Shown here: piece by piece, positions 50,173 through 59,356 of the stretch
Position numbering within the stretch: position 1 is the first letter of the stretch
How the letters are laid out: each line of letters opens with the position of its first letter
Assembly: GCF_040412425.1 (NCBI RefSeq)
Contig: NC_089756.1
Location: forward strand, 7,844,726 to 7,908,725
Source of the DNA: Macrobrachium rosenbergii
Lineage: Eukaryota > Arthropoda > Malacostraca > Decapoda > Palaemonidae
Reading direction: 5' to 3'
DNA length: 64,000 nt
Made by a program: the position numbers and the translations under genes
The notes under the pieces: generated by a model
The model's database searches: none
What the model saw: the letters and a program-made list of their open reading frames with translations, nothing else
What the model was told of the DNA's origin: nothing

Positions 50173-50231
50173 TACGAGCACTTGAGGGTATCACGGTTGG
50201 ACTCAGCTTGAAAAGATAGTGCCAAAGGATG

Positions 50232-50300
<69 letters not shown>

Positions 50301-50337
50301 GAACACTTGAAGGTATCAGGGTTGGATTCAGCTAGAA

Positions 50338-50409
<72 letters not shown>

Positions 50410-50560
50410 TAATAATAATAATAATAATTGGAAGAAGACCCTGTTTGGAACATACATCATTGAATAAAATGGAAGTTTGTATGTCATTGAGGTATATCTT
50501 ATACGTCAAGTTGAGACGGCGCAATGTACACTCAACGGTATACAAACTGCCATTGTATTC

Positions 50561-50629
<69 letters not shown>
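50173..50629. repeat. Duplicated (AAT)n microsatellite cluster
   Basis: Three AAT tracts (50,233-50,299, 50,337-50,428 and 50,561-50,629). The flank CACTTGAGGGTATCACGGTT at about 50,179 recurs as CACTTGAAGGTATCAGGGTT about 126 bp later, so the first tract with its flank was duplicated. Confidence 0.9.
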
Positions 50630-50631
<2 letters not shown>

Positions 50632-51189
50632 CCCTTCATCACATTCGGGAAATTATAACAATAAAAAAATACAATTAAAAATTCATTGAAATACAAGAAT
50701 AAAAGAATCTGTAGCTCTCGACAACCTACTTATCTGTTACTAATACAACTCACAATCACATTAATACGTACAGATATGACTAAAATGAAAACATAATAAA
50801 TAATAAGGCAATTCAAATGAACAGCAAAGGTGATACTTCCACGACAGTATGCCAAACAATCACTGCTTCCAAAAACATCTCTATATTCTCTGAAAACCTC
50901 AGCAGACAATTAAGACGCCTCTACCCTGAGAGTTATTATATTAAAAAAAAAATGAAAAAAATATGATAAGGAAAAAATATACTGCCGCGGACCAGCGAAC
51001 TTGAATTCCTCTAGTCCGGAAAAGTTACGGCAAAGTTAATATTAGCAACACGTAGTGAGGTAAGACCCTTGGCCGGGAATATTCCGGCTAAAGCTAAACT
51101 GAATGCTGGTATATTAAGAAGTTTTGCAGGGGAGCCTTGATAATTTGTGGGGCCCATGAAAAATTAACTGCATAGGTTTTGGAAAAAGC
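50630..51189. other. Gene-free spacer
   Basis: AT-rich, no recognisable feature. Confidence 0.6.
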
Positions 51190-51273
51190 GAAGGAGAGAG
51201 AGAGGGGGGGGGAGGATCAGGCTTAAAGACTGATGGTTTCAAATCAGGATCAGAAACTGCAAATAATATCCAC

Positions 51274-51349
<76 letters not shown>

Positions 51350-51636
51350 CAGGAATAAAGACTGATGCTTTCAAATCAGCACCATAAAATAATATTACCA
51401 TAAATAATTTCCATGAGAGAGAGAGAGAGAGAGAGAGAGTTTTTGGATATATCAAGGGCAATTCGGGATATCTACAGATGCATATCGTGTGTGTGTGAGT
51501 GCATTAGCCTCTGTGTGTGTGTGTGTGTCTGTGTGTCTGAGAGAGAGACAGAGAGAACGAACCTTTTATTTCAATTTACTACTCTCCCACTTTCATCGCA
51601 TTTAGGCAGGCAGAACGAACTTTATTCTGGGGCCAC

Positions 51637-51671
<35 letters not shown>

Positions 51672-51820
51672 TTCAAAGGAGCGTCGCAGCTCAGTACGCA
51701 AACCTTCCCAAAACAAAACCTAATTACGAATCAAAGGCACAGACGCCATTGTAAGAAATTGTCCTAAAAATGGGATCGAACATCTGACGCTGAATTTTCC
51801 CCAGTGAGCATTCCACACGC

Positions 51821-51884
<64 letters not shown>

Positions 51885-51957
51885 TCACATAATGAATGAT
51901 GGTTTCAAATCAGTACGATAAATATTACAAATAATTTCCATTGGAGAGGAGGAGGAG

Positions 51958-52001
<44 letters not shown>

Positions 52002-52107
52002 TTTGGATTATCAAGAACTACTCGGGATGTCTACTGGTACAAATAGTGTGTGCGCATTAGCCTCTGTGTGTGTGTGTGTGCGTTCGTGTGCGCGCGTATG
52101 TGTGTGC

Positions 52108-52162
<55 letters not shown>

Positions 52163-52330
52163 TTTGGATCATCAAGAGCTACTCGGGATGTCTACTGATG
52201 CAGATCGTGTGTGCATTAGCCTGTGTGTGTGTGTGCGATCAAATCCCCTGGCGAGACCCTTCTTTTATGCAAGTATGATAATTAGTTTTGAACCACCCGT
52301 CGGTCAGAGGAAAAACAAACTGAAAGGGCT
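51190..52330. repeat. Duplicated (GA)n block with shared flanks
   Basis: GA tracts at about 51,275-51,347, 51,415-51,440, 51,638-51,671, 51,823-51,881, 51,963-51,999 and 52,109-52,160. The flank GATGGTTTCAAATCAG precedes several tracts. The flank TTTTGGAT..ATCAAG..., CTCGGGATGTCTACTGATGC and a GTGTGTG run follows three of them (near 51,440, 52,000 and 52,160). The block therefore grew by duplication of a microsatellite with its flanks. Confidence 0.88.
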
Positions 52331-52334
52331 AGAT

Positions 52335-52337
<3 letters not shown>

Positions 52338-52396
<59 letters not shown>

Positions 52397-52501
52397 GAGA
52401 GAGAGAGAGAGACTCTGCATCAATTGAAAGCATAATTAAATAGCTGAGAAATACCAAAACAAAACAGAGAAGAGAATAGGAAAGACTTCGGTCAAGTACA
52501 T

Positions 52502-52567
<66 letters not shown>

Positions 52568-52653
52568 TCGGCATAAATTGAAAGAGCAATTAAATTGTTT
52601 GAGAGATACAATAACAAAAGAGAATTGGAAAAACTTCGGAAGAGCAGATAAAA

Positions 52654-52720
<67 letters not shown>

Positions 52721-52809
52721 CGGTACCAATTGAAAGCATAATTAAATAGTCGGAGAGATGCAAAAAAAAAAAAAAAACAGAAAATAAGAAAGACTTCGGA
52801 CAGACAGAC
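52338..52809. repeat. Tandem repeat, three 153-154-bp units with (GA)n core
   Basis: Each unit is a (GA)n tract followed by ACTC.G, AATTGAAAG, AATTAAAT, GAGA.A, and AAGACTTCGG or AAACTTCGG. The post-tract starts at 52,412, 52,565 and 52,719. The third unit is cut just after CTTCGGACAGACAGAC by the DNA transposon. Confidence 0.9.
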
Positions 52810-52996
52810 TAGTCTAGTCATTTTAGTTGAAAACAAACTAAAGTAAGGTTTTTTAGACTTGTATCAAAAGTCTAGAAAAAACCAAGCGTGGGAAAACCGC
52901 CTTATTGTCAGCCACCTTGGATTTACTCTCGAAATCTATAAAATGCATATATTGCTCCGATTAACTTCAAATACATATCAAACAGAAAGTTTTTGA
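52810..52996. repeat. Left terminal inverted repeat
   Basis: Begins TAGTCTAGTCATTTTAG and runs to about GAAAGTTTTTGAATC. Compared with the right copy it lacks about 22 bp after TTTTTTAGACTTG and about 26 bp further out, and its GCCGCC motifs have decayed. Confidence 0.82.
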
Positions 52997-53161
52997 ATCA
53001 GGTATCATATAAAGACTTCATCTAATTTTGTTTCTATCATGTTCCATTTATTACAAAATGTTAATAATAAAGGTAATTAAGTTATGAACATTATAATGAT
53101 ACGGTATAAGTGTTTGAAAAAAAACTTTATTATTTCCAGTATATGTCACTCTCCATCAGAA

Positions 53162-53257
53162 ACACCAGAGTATACCGTGACATTCACTGCAAGCTGATGA
53201 ACATTCCAAACCATGTTTTGGGCATGAGCACCTTGAAGTACTACAGTCTGTCTTGCA
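53162..53257 (-). pseudogene. Eight-cysteine C-terminal zinc-binding tail
   Basis: In the frame shifted from the preceding part, the minus strand shows CKTDCSTSRCSC, then six residues, CSSAC, SEC and, five residues on, a final C. This gives C-x3-C-x4-C-x-C-x6-C-x3-C-x2-C-x5-C, eight cysteines in 32 residues. A Cys8 finger is a described feature of Academ proteins. Confidence 0.72.
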
Positions 53258-53289
53258 CTTACTTCTTGTGATACCGAGCGGAACTGGTG

Positions 53290-53591
53290 TGCTGGTTGAA
53301 GGTCAGTGAGTACTGGTAGGAGCTGACCACCCTGTAATTTCCAACCCCAATCCTCAGGTAGAAGAGATGTATTACCTTCCCAATCCTGAACTTGGTAGTA
53401 GACCGGTAAGTTATGCAATTTAGCAGCAGCTAAAGTTGGTGGAAGTGACTGGGCTTGAACAGCTTGAACCATATTTTTGTTAGCCACCTTTGTATTGAAA
53501 CATCTGTATCGTAGTTCATCGAAGGTACCAGATGTCTCTCCTCCATACATGGCACCAATAGCATTTTCCCCGGCAGTAATTATGTCTTCTT
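53290..53591 (-). pseudogene. Transposon nuclease gene, post-nuclease region
   Basis: The minus strand reads YGGETSGTFDELRYRCF, VQAQSLPPTLAAAKLHNLPV, YYQVQDWEGN, LPEDWGWKLQGGQLLPVLTD. The LPPT, DWGW and LLPVLTD words recur in the same place in the family as I remember it. A frame change after LPVLTDLQPA leads to the cysteine tail. Confidence 0.7.
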
Positions 53592-54017
53592 TCAGACTGT
53601 TTGCATTTTGAATACTTTAACATACTCCGCAAATGATGTATTTTTCATGATCTTCGTCAGACCTTTGCCTCTGCCAATTCCAAACAACTGTGACGTGGTG
53701 TCACACCCCAACGTGGCATGAATAAAAAACAAGCCGTTGCAGGCATTTAATCCCAATGACGACTCTACAGTCTGAATGTTCCATTTTCGGATGTTGGTTG
53801 CACCACGCTTTGGTCCTGGTTTGAATATTACTTTTTTATCCTCCATTTTAACATAGAAACACAGGAGTATCAGGATATCAATGTCGTCTGCAATGACAAC
53901 AACATCTCTGTGTTCAGACGCCCCAACTGCTGTCTGGGTGATCAGAAGGTCTGCATCGCCATGTGCATGTATTGTCTGACATCCAACGCTTTCAAAGCTT
54001 CCACTAAGCATCACCAA
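53592..54017 (-). pseudogene. XPG-I-like nuclease block with helix-two-turn-helix
   Basis: Reads HAHGDADLLI, then VVVIADDIDILILL, and about 60 residues later LGCDTTSQLFGIGRGKGL. These line up with FEN1/XPG landmarks EAEA, TEDxD and the G(C/S)D-Y...GIGPK helix-two-turn-helix. All acidic positions expected for two-metal catalysis are kept as Asp. The spacing (about 25 and 60 residues) also fits the family. The product would be a structure-specific nuclease used as transposase. The frame ends after FKMQTV. Confidence 0.8.
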
Positions 54018-54349
54018 AAAACGCTGCTTATTCGTTTGGGTAAAAGAAAAATATCCTTCTTCATTGTCAGTTTCATGTTCATAGAAAATACAACGTTAAA
54101 GGAGCTTTTACCTTCACTTCTTCTAATGTGAGTGGCGTCCTTAATGGAAGGACAATCCAAATATCCATCAAACACATTCAGAGCCGATTTACCATACCTT
54201 GTAACCACGTAGTTTGTATAGCTATTACAGATGTCGGAGGACAGGATACCAACCGACCATGATAATCGATGCAGTAACGCGCTTCCATCGAGTACACAGA
54301 GTGGATCAGAAAGTGGTGTTTCTGCTGCAGCTATCTGACATTTCTCCAC
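54011..54349 (-). pseudogene. XPG-N-like nuclease block
   Basis: The minus strand reads VLDGSALLHRLSW, later NYVVTRYGKSALNVFDGY and CPSIKDATHIRR. In FEN1/XPG nucleases the N-terminal block has one metal-binding aspartate near its start and a second in FDG, followed by K and R residues on the helical gateway. Both aspartates (LDG and FDG) and the K..R pattern are present. The block follows the middle region directly and overlaps the next piece by a few bases because of a frameshift. Confidence 0.78.
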
Positions 54350-55005
54350 CTAGGCCCACATGGCACTGGCCAGAGCCGATTTATTCGCTTTTCTTGGGAG
54401 GACTGAATCGGCGGCAAACAAAGATATTGGACAGCTACAAAGTTCATACTTGAATGTGCCCCTCTTATCTATGTCCTGCTGTTCAGAAACAAAAGCAAGT
54501 CTTTGGAATAGCAATTGTGGGTCAATATTGACGACATCTTGACCTACTTTAATATTCTTCGATCACATTGAAAAGCCTATTAATTTCGTTTGAATGAATA
54601 GTTCCAAATGTTCTGACCATGCATGGCCTGGAGAATTAGATCGCCAGCTTCTTTTGCTTTGTTAACGTTGACATCACCATGAGCAACCATTCCGGGTGTC
54701 AAACTGCGCAAAGGTTCGTCAGTGGTGAATGGGCTTCGATCCAATAGAAATGTAAGATTTTCCTGGTGTTTAAGCATTCTCTTGTCTGCCTGGTGTATGA
54801 AGCTTCTTTGTGTTGTTCACTTGTATTATACATGACAGTAGTAAGCTCTTGCATGACACTGTTGACCTTTGTGCATGGAATCATGGATTGTCGCTGTGAT
54901 TCTGTCATTCCTCTTCCTCTAGTTAACCCTCCTGTAGATTTGATGCTTCTCGTCAGTGCCTGTTCAATAATAAGATCACTGGAAAGACCTGCCCAATACT
55001 CGTTA
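54350..55005 (-). pseudogene. Transposon nuclease gene, middle region
   Basis: Frames in succession read GRGMTESQRQS, MQELTTVMYNTSEQHKEASY, then RSPFTTDEPLRSLTPGMVA, DVNVNKAKEAGDLILQAMHG and YSFKRN. They continue as VNIDPQLLFQRLAFVSEQQD, FKYELCSCPISLF and KANKSALASAMW up to the XPG-N block. The order of blocks matches the same uncharacterised protein family. Function of this part is unknown. At least two frameshifts lie here. Confidence 0.7.
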
Positions 55006-55407
55006 CTACGACGAACAACATGTAGACTTTTTGGAACTTGCTCTATACGATCTGGTGAGACTTCTTAAGATGTTGCATCTTTTGGAGGTGTACATACACT
55101 GTGTTTGTGTAAAGTGCCCTGCTGCTGCAAAGTATGGCAGCATATCGTTTAGAGCTAAGAAATGTAGATTCCAGTCCCCGGTATGTTCAGCATGGTTTAT
55201 GATGAAGAAAAAGACCTCGACAAACATATCAAATGCCTTTCTCAAGCTTATTACTGGTAAAAATGCTTTGAATGGCTTACAATAACGTTCCTTGCTCAAA
55301 AAACTTTCTATTTGATATATACTTGACGTTAATCGGAGCAATATATGCAGTTTATAGATTTCCAGAGTAAATCCAAGATGGCGGCCAATATGGCGGCTTT
55401 CCCACAC
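55006..55407 (-). pseudogene. Transposon nuclease gene, N-terminal part
   Basis: About 130 codons open from within the right TIR. The reading includes SFLSKERYCKPFKAFLPVIS and then INHAEHTGDWNLHFLALNDM, LPYFAAAGH. I recognise the GDW..HL.A...MLPYF.A.GH block from large uncharacterised proteins repeated in cnidarian, mollusc and arthropod genomes. No catalytic residue is assignable. The apparent first codon is GTG, so the true start is unknown. The frame breaks near 55,010. Confidence 0.7.
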
Positions 55408-55531
55408 TTAGATTTTTCTAGACTTTTGATATGTTGTTGGGGATATTATTCCAAGTCTAAAAAACCTTACTTTATTCCTTTTACAATTAGTTCGACCTTT
55501 AACCTTTTGTTCACCTAAAATGACTGAGCTA
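55297..55531. repeat. Right terminal inverted repeat
   Basis: Ends CTAAAATGACTGAGCTA, followed by GACAGAC. It holds CCAAGATGGCGGCC and ATATGGCGGC at 55,373-55,397, which lie at the start of the coding region when read on the minus strand. Confidence 0.82.
55373..55397 (-). promoter_or_regulatory. Paired YY1-like motifs in the TIR
   Basis: AAGATGGCGGC and ATATGGCGGC resemble the YY1 consensus (AANATGGCGNC), a motif found near transcription starts of many animal genes and some retroelements. They sit in the upstream TIR at the 5' end of the nuclease gene, so a promoter role is plausible but inferred. Confidence 0.4.
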
Positions 55532-55992
<461 letters not shown>

Positions 55993-56032
55993 TACTTATT
56001 ATATATATAAAAAGTATATAAATATGTTATAT

Positions 56033-56066
56033 ACACTAGCTGACTGACCCGGCGTTGCCCGGGAAT
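56033..56066. other. GC-rich hairpin motif, possible transposon end
   Basis: ACTAGCTGACTGACCCGGCG followed by TTGCCCGGG. CCCGG and CCGGG can pair around a short loop. Similar phrases recur in arthropod genomes at repeat ends as I recall, but only one copy is here. Confidence 0.35.
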
Positions 56067-56129
56067 ACTCTGAATGACTGTCGATCAATTACCTTAAAAA
56101 AGAAGTAACATGTAGTGCAGTTTTGATTA

Positions 56130-57000
56130 ACATGTCCCCGCTAACCGAAAAACCCCCGACTAAACCTAAACACCCCTAAATCAAAACACAACCCCACTAA
56201 ACCTAAACACAATCCCACTTAATTGAAACACCCCAACTAAACCTAAGCACACCGCCACTAAACCAAATCACACTCCCACTAAACCTAAACACACGCCCCC
56301 ACACACCTCCACTAAACCAGAACACAACACCACTAAACCTAAACACACTGTCCCCTAAACATAACACCCTCCCACCAAACCTAAACACACCCCCTACTAA
56401 ATATAACCATACACCACCCATTAAACCTAAATGCACCCAAACTAAACCTAAACACACCCCAACTAAGTTTAAACACACCCCCACTAAACCTAAACACCAC
56501 CCTGAATTGAAACACACTCCCACTAAATCTAAACACATCCCCCACTAAACTAAACACACCCCCACTAAACCAAAAACATCCCCACTAAACCTAAACACAT
56601 CCACCACTAAACCTAAACACCTGTCCCACCAAACTTAAACACATCCTTCACTAAACATAAACACCCCTCCCACTAAAACTAAATGCATCCTCCACTAAAC
56701 CTAAAAACACCCTCTACTAAACATACACACACCACCCACAAGACCTAAACTCACCCCCACTAAACCTAAAAACACTCCTCACTAAATCTAAATGCACCCC
56801 CAATAAACCTAAACACATGCCCCTGCTAAAGCTAAACACACCCCCTTCAAATCTAAACACATCCCCACTAAACCTAAACACCCCCTAAATCAAAACACAC
56901 CCCACTAAACCTAAACACAACCCCCTTAACTGAAACACCCCAACTAAACATAAGCACACCCCACTAAACCTAAACACATCCCCACTAAACCTGAACACAT
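56130..57000. repeat. Minisatellite, CACTAAACCTAAACACACCC-type unit
   Basis: About 870 bp of degenerate units near 20-22 bp, with C-rich spacers of varying length. Reading the other strand gives GTTTAGTGG- and GTTTAGG-type words, matching the array at 57.3-58.3 kb in opposite orientation. Confidence 0.92.
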
Positions 57001-57319
57001 CAATTATATTAATTTTCTAGACTTTATTTCAGTGTGTGTGTGTCCCCATTCCTCCCACTTCCCTACCCCCAAGAGCCAGTTTAAGCAGGGTGGTCCCTAA
57101 ACACAACCCCTCTCCCCAGGACTTCAACTCCCTCATGCAAAAACGATAATCCCCCTCCCACAGAAGGTATAGGGCGTATGTCTGGAGGTGCTCTCTGTTT
57201 GCCAGTACTACATGGTTTGGTGGTCTTCCACCAGGGCAGAGCTGCAGAGTCTTGCGACCATCTTTAAAGGTCTGGTAACTGCACAAATTGAACAGGGGCT
57301 TAGTGCGACTGAATATTTT
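57001..57319. other. Spacer between inverted minisatellites
   Basis: Unique-looking DNA. The minus strand keeps an 85-codon frame (57,029-57,286) beginning MCSYQTFKDGRKTLQLC. I do not recognise it and find no supporting context. Confidence 0.5.
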
Positions 57320-58340
57320 GTATCCTGAATGTTTAATGAGTAAGTGTTTAGTTAATGTTTATTGAGTGTTTAGGGTTTAGTGAATGTTTAGGGAAGTGTT
57401 TAGTGAATGTGTAATGTTTAGGGTTTTGTGAATGTTAGTGAATGTCTAGTGAGTAAGTATTCAGTGAATGTTTAGTGAGTGTTTAGGGTTTAGTGTGTAA
57501 GTGTATAGTGAGTGTTTATGGTTTAGTGAATATTAGTGTTTAGTGAATGTTTAGTGTGTAAGTATTCAGTGAATGTTTAGTGCATAAGCATTTAGTGAAT
57601 GTTTTAGGTTTGGTGAATGTTAGTGTTCAGTGAATGTTTAGTTTGTAAGTATTCAGTGAATGTTTAATGAGTGCTTAGGGTTTAGTGAATGTTTAGTGTG
57701 TAAGTGTTAAGTGAGTGTTTAGGGTTTAGTGAATCTTTAGTGTGTAAGTATTCAGGGAATGTCTAGTGAGTGTTTAGGGTTTAGTGAATGTTTTGTGAAT
57801 GTTAGTGTTTAATGAATGTTTAGTGTGTAGAGTAAGTGTTTAGTGAGTTTAAGAGTGATTAAAGAATGTTCAGTGACTGTTTAGTGTTTAATGAATGTTT
57901 AGGGGTTTAATGAGCATTTAGGTTTTAGTGAGTATTTAGCGTTTAATGGGTGTTTAGGGTTTAATGAGTGTTTAGTGTATAGTAAGTGCTTAGTGACTAT
58001 TTAGTGTATAGTGAATGTTTAGTGAGTGTTTAGTGTTTAATGAATGTTAAGATTAAATAAGTGTTTAGTGAATGTTAACTGAGTGTTTAGAGTAGTATTT
58101 AGTGAGTATTTAGTGCTTTATAAATGTTTAGTGAGCATTTAGTGTATAGTGGGTGCTTAGTGAATGTTGAGTATTTGGTGAGTGCTTAGCGTTACTGGGT
58201 ATGAGTGTATAGTAAGTGTGAGTGTTTAGTGAGTGTGAGTGTATAGTAGGTGTGTGTGTTTAGTGAGCGTCAGTGTACAGTAAGTGTGAGTGTTTAGTGA
58301 GTGTTAATGATTGCACATTACTGTTTAGTTAGTGTTTAGT
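57320..58340. repeat. Minisatellite, GTTTAGTGAATG-type unit
   Basis: About 1 kb of degenerate units mixing GTTTAGTGAATG, GTTTAGTGAGTG and GTTTAGGGTTTAGTG. It is related by reversal to the array at 56.1-57.0 kb. Confidence 0.92.
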
Positions 58341-58605
<265 letters not shown>

Positions 58606-58844
58606 TAGTAATATTAATATCAGAGTAATAATAGTAAAAATGATGAAAATGATAACAGCAATAAAGTATAGTACTATGAGCTGGACTGAGCCCTTTCAGT
58701 ATGACCGCCCGAAGTCACACGCTCGGCAGGGAGATCACCACTCCATGTTACAGATACTCTATGCCCCACCCTTCCTCCACCCCCCTCTTCCTTTCCCATC
58801 CCTCTTCCTTCGCTCTCCCTTTCCCACTCTCCCCTTCCCATGAA
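58606..58844. other. Gene-free spacer with C/T-rich end
   Basis: A CCTTCC/CCCTCTTCC-rich stretch at 58,770-58,842 precedes the 28-bp array. Confidence 0.6.
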
Positions 58845-59070
58845 CATGAATGAGGAACATATTAAGGGTGGAACGTGAAGGGGGAACTTATTAAGGGTGG
58901 AACTTGAAGGGGGAATTTATTAAGGGTGGAACGTGAAAGGGAACTTATTTTTGGGTGGAAAATGAAGGGGGAATTTATTAAGGGTGGAACATGAAGGGGG
59001 AACTTATTAAGGGTGGAAAATGAAGGGGAACTTATTAAGGGTGGAACATGAAGGGGGGAACTTAAGGGTG

Positions 59071-59356
59071 GAAAAAAAAGTATATCTTAGTTTAACCAGA
59101 CCACTGAGCTGATTAACAGCTCTCCCAGGGCTGGCCCGAAGGATTAGATTTTATTTTTACGTGGCTAAGAACCAATTGGTTACCTAGCAACGGGACCTAC
59201 AGCTTATTGTGGAATCCGAACCACATTATAGCGAGAAATGAATTTCTATCACCAGAAACAAATTCCTCTTGTTCTTCACTGGCCGGTTGGAGATTCGAAC
59301 TCACGACCAACAGAGTGGTAGTTGAGAACGGAACCCGCTCACCCAGCGAGGAACAT
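59071..59356 (-). mobile_element. tRNA-derived SINE, head type 2
   Basis: The minus strand starts GTTCCTCGCTGGGTGAGCGG (box A region) and later GAGTTCGAATCTCC (box B), then enters the common body (CTCGCTATAATGTGGTTCGG, AACCAATTGGTTCTTAGCC, GAGAGCTGTTAATCAGC) and ends TATACTTTTTTTT. ACTTAAGGGTG flanks it on both sides (59,060-59,070 and 59,357-59,367). This is a rarer variant of the array unit and so a credible target duplication. Confidence 0.92.

Larger units (their letters stand above)
52810..55531 (-). mobile_element. TIR DNA transposon with XPG-type nuclease (Academ-like)
   Basis: A 2.7-kb element bounded by long terminal inverted repeats. The left (52,810-52,996) and right (55,297-55,531) copies match after reversal through TAGTC.AGTCATTTTAG-type ends, AAAGTAAGGTTTTTTAGACT, TTGGATTTACTC and ATATTGCTCCGATTAAC. 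Each differs by insertions of roughly 20-25 bp. Between them a single minus-strand gene of about 750 codons decays through a few frameshifts. It carries XPG/FEN1-like blocks and an eight-cysteine tail, the combination described for Academ transposons. No helicase is present, so a helicase-less Academ type is the best fit. GACAGAC flanks both ends. Confidence 0.8.

Noticed and set aside
56130..56560. Gly/Val-rich 111-codon minus-strand protein
   Set aside because: Reading of the CACTAAACC minisatellite. No other support.
57320..58340. TTTAGGGTTTAG as a plant-type telomere repeat
   Set aside because: It occurs as scattered words in a degenerate GTTTAGTGAATG array, not as a clean tandem. Arthropod telomeres are usually TTAGG, and no such run is present.
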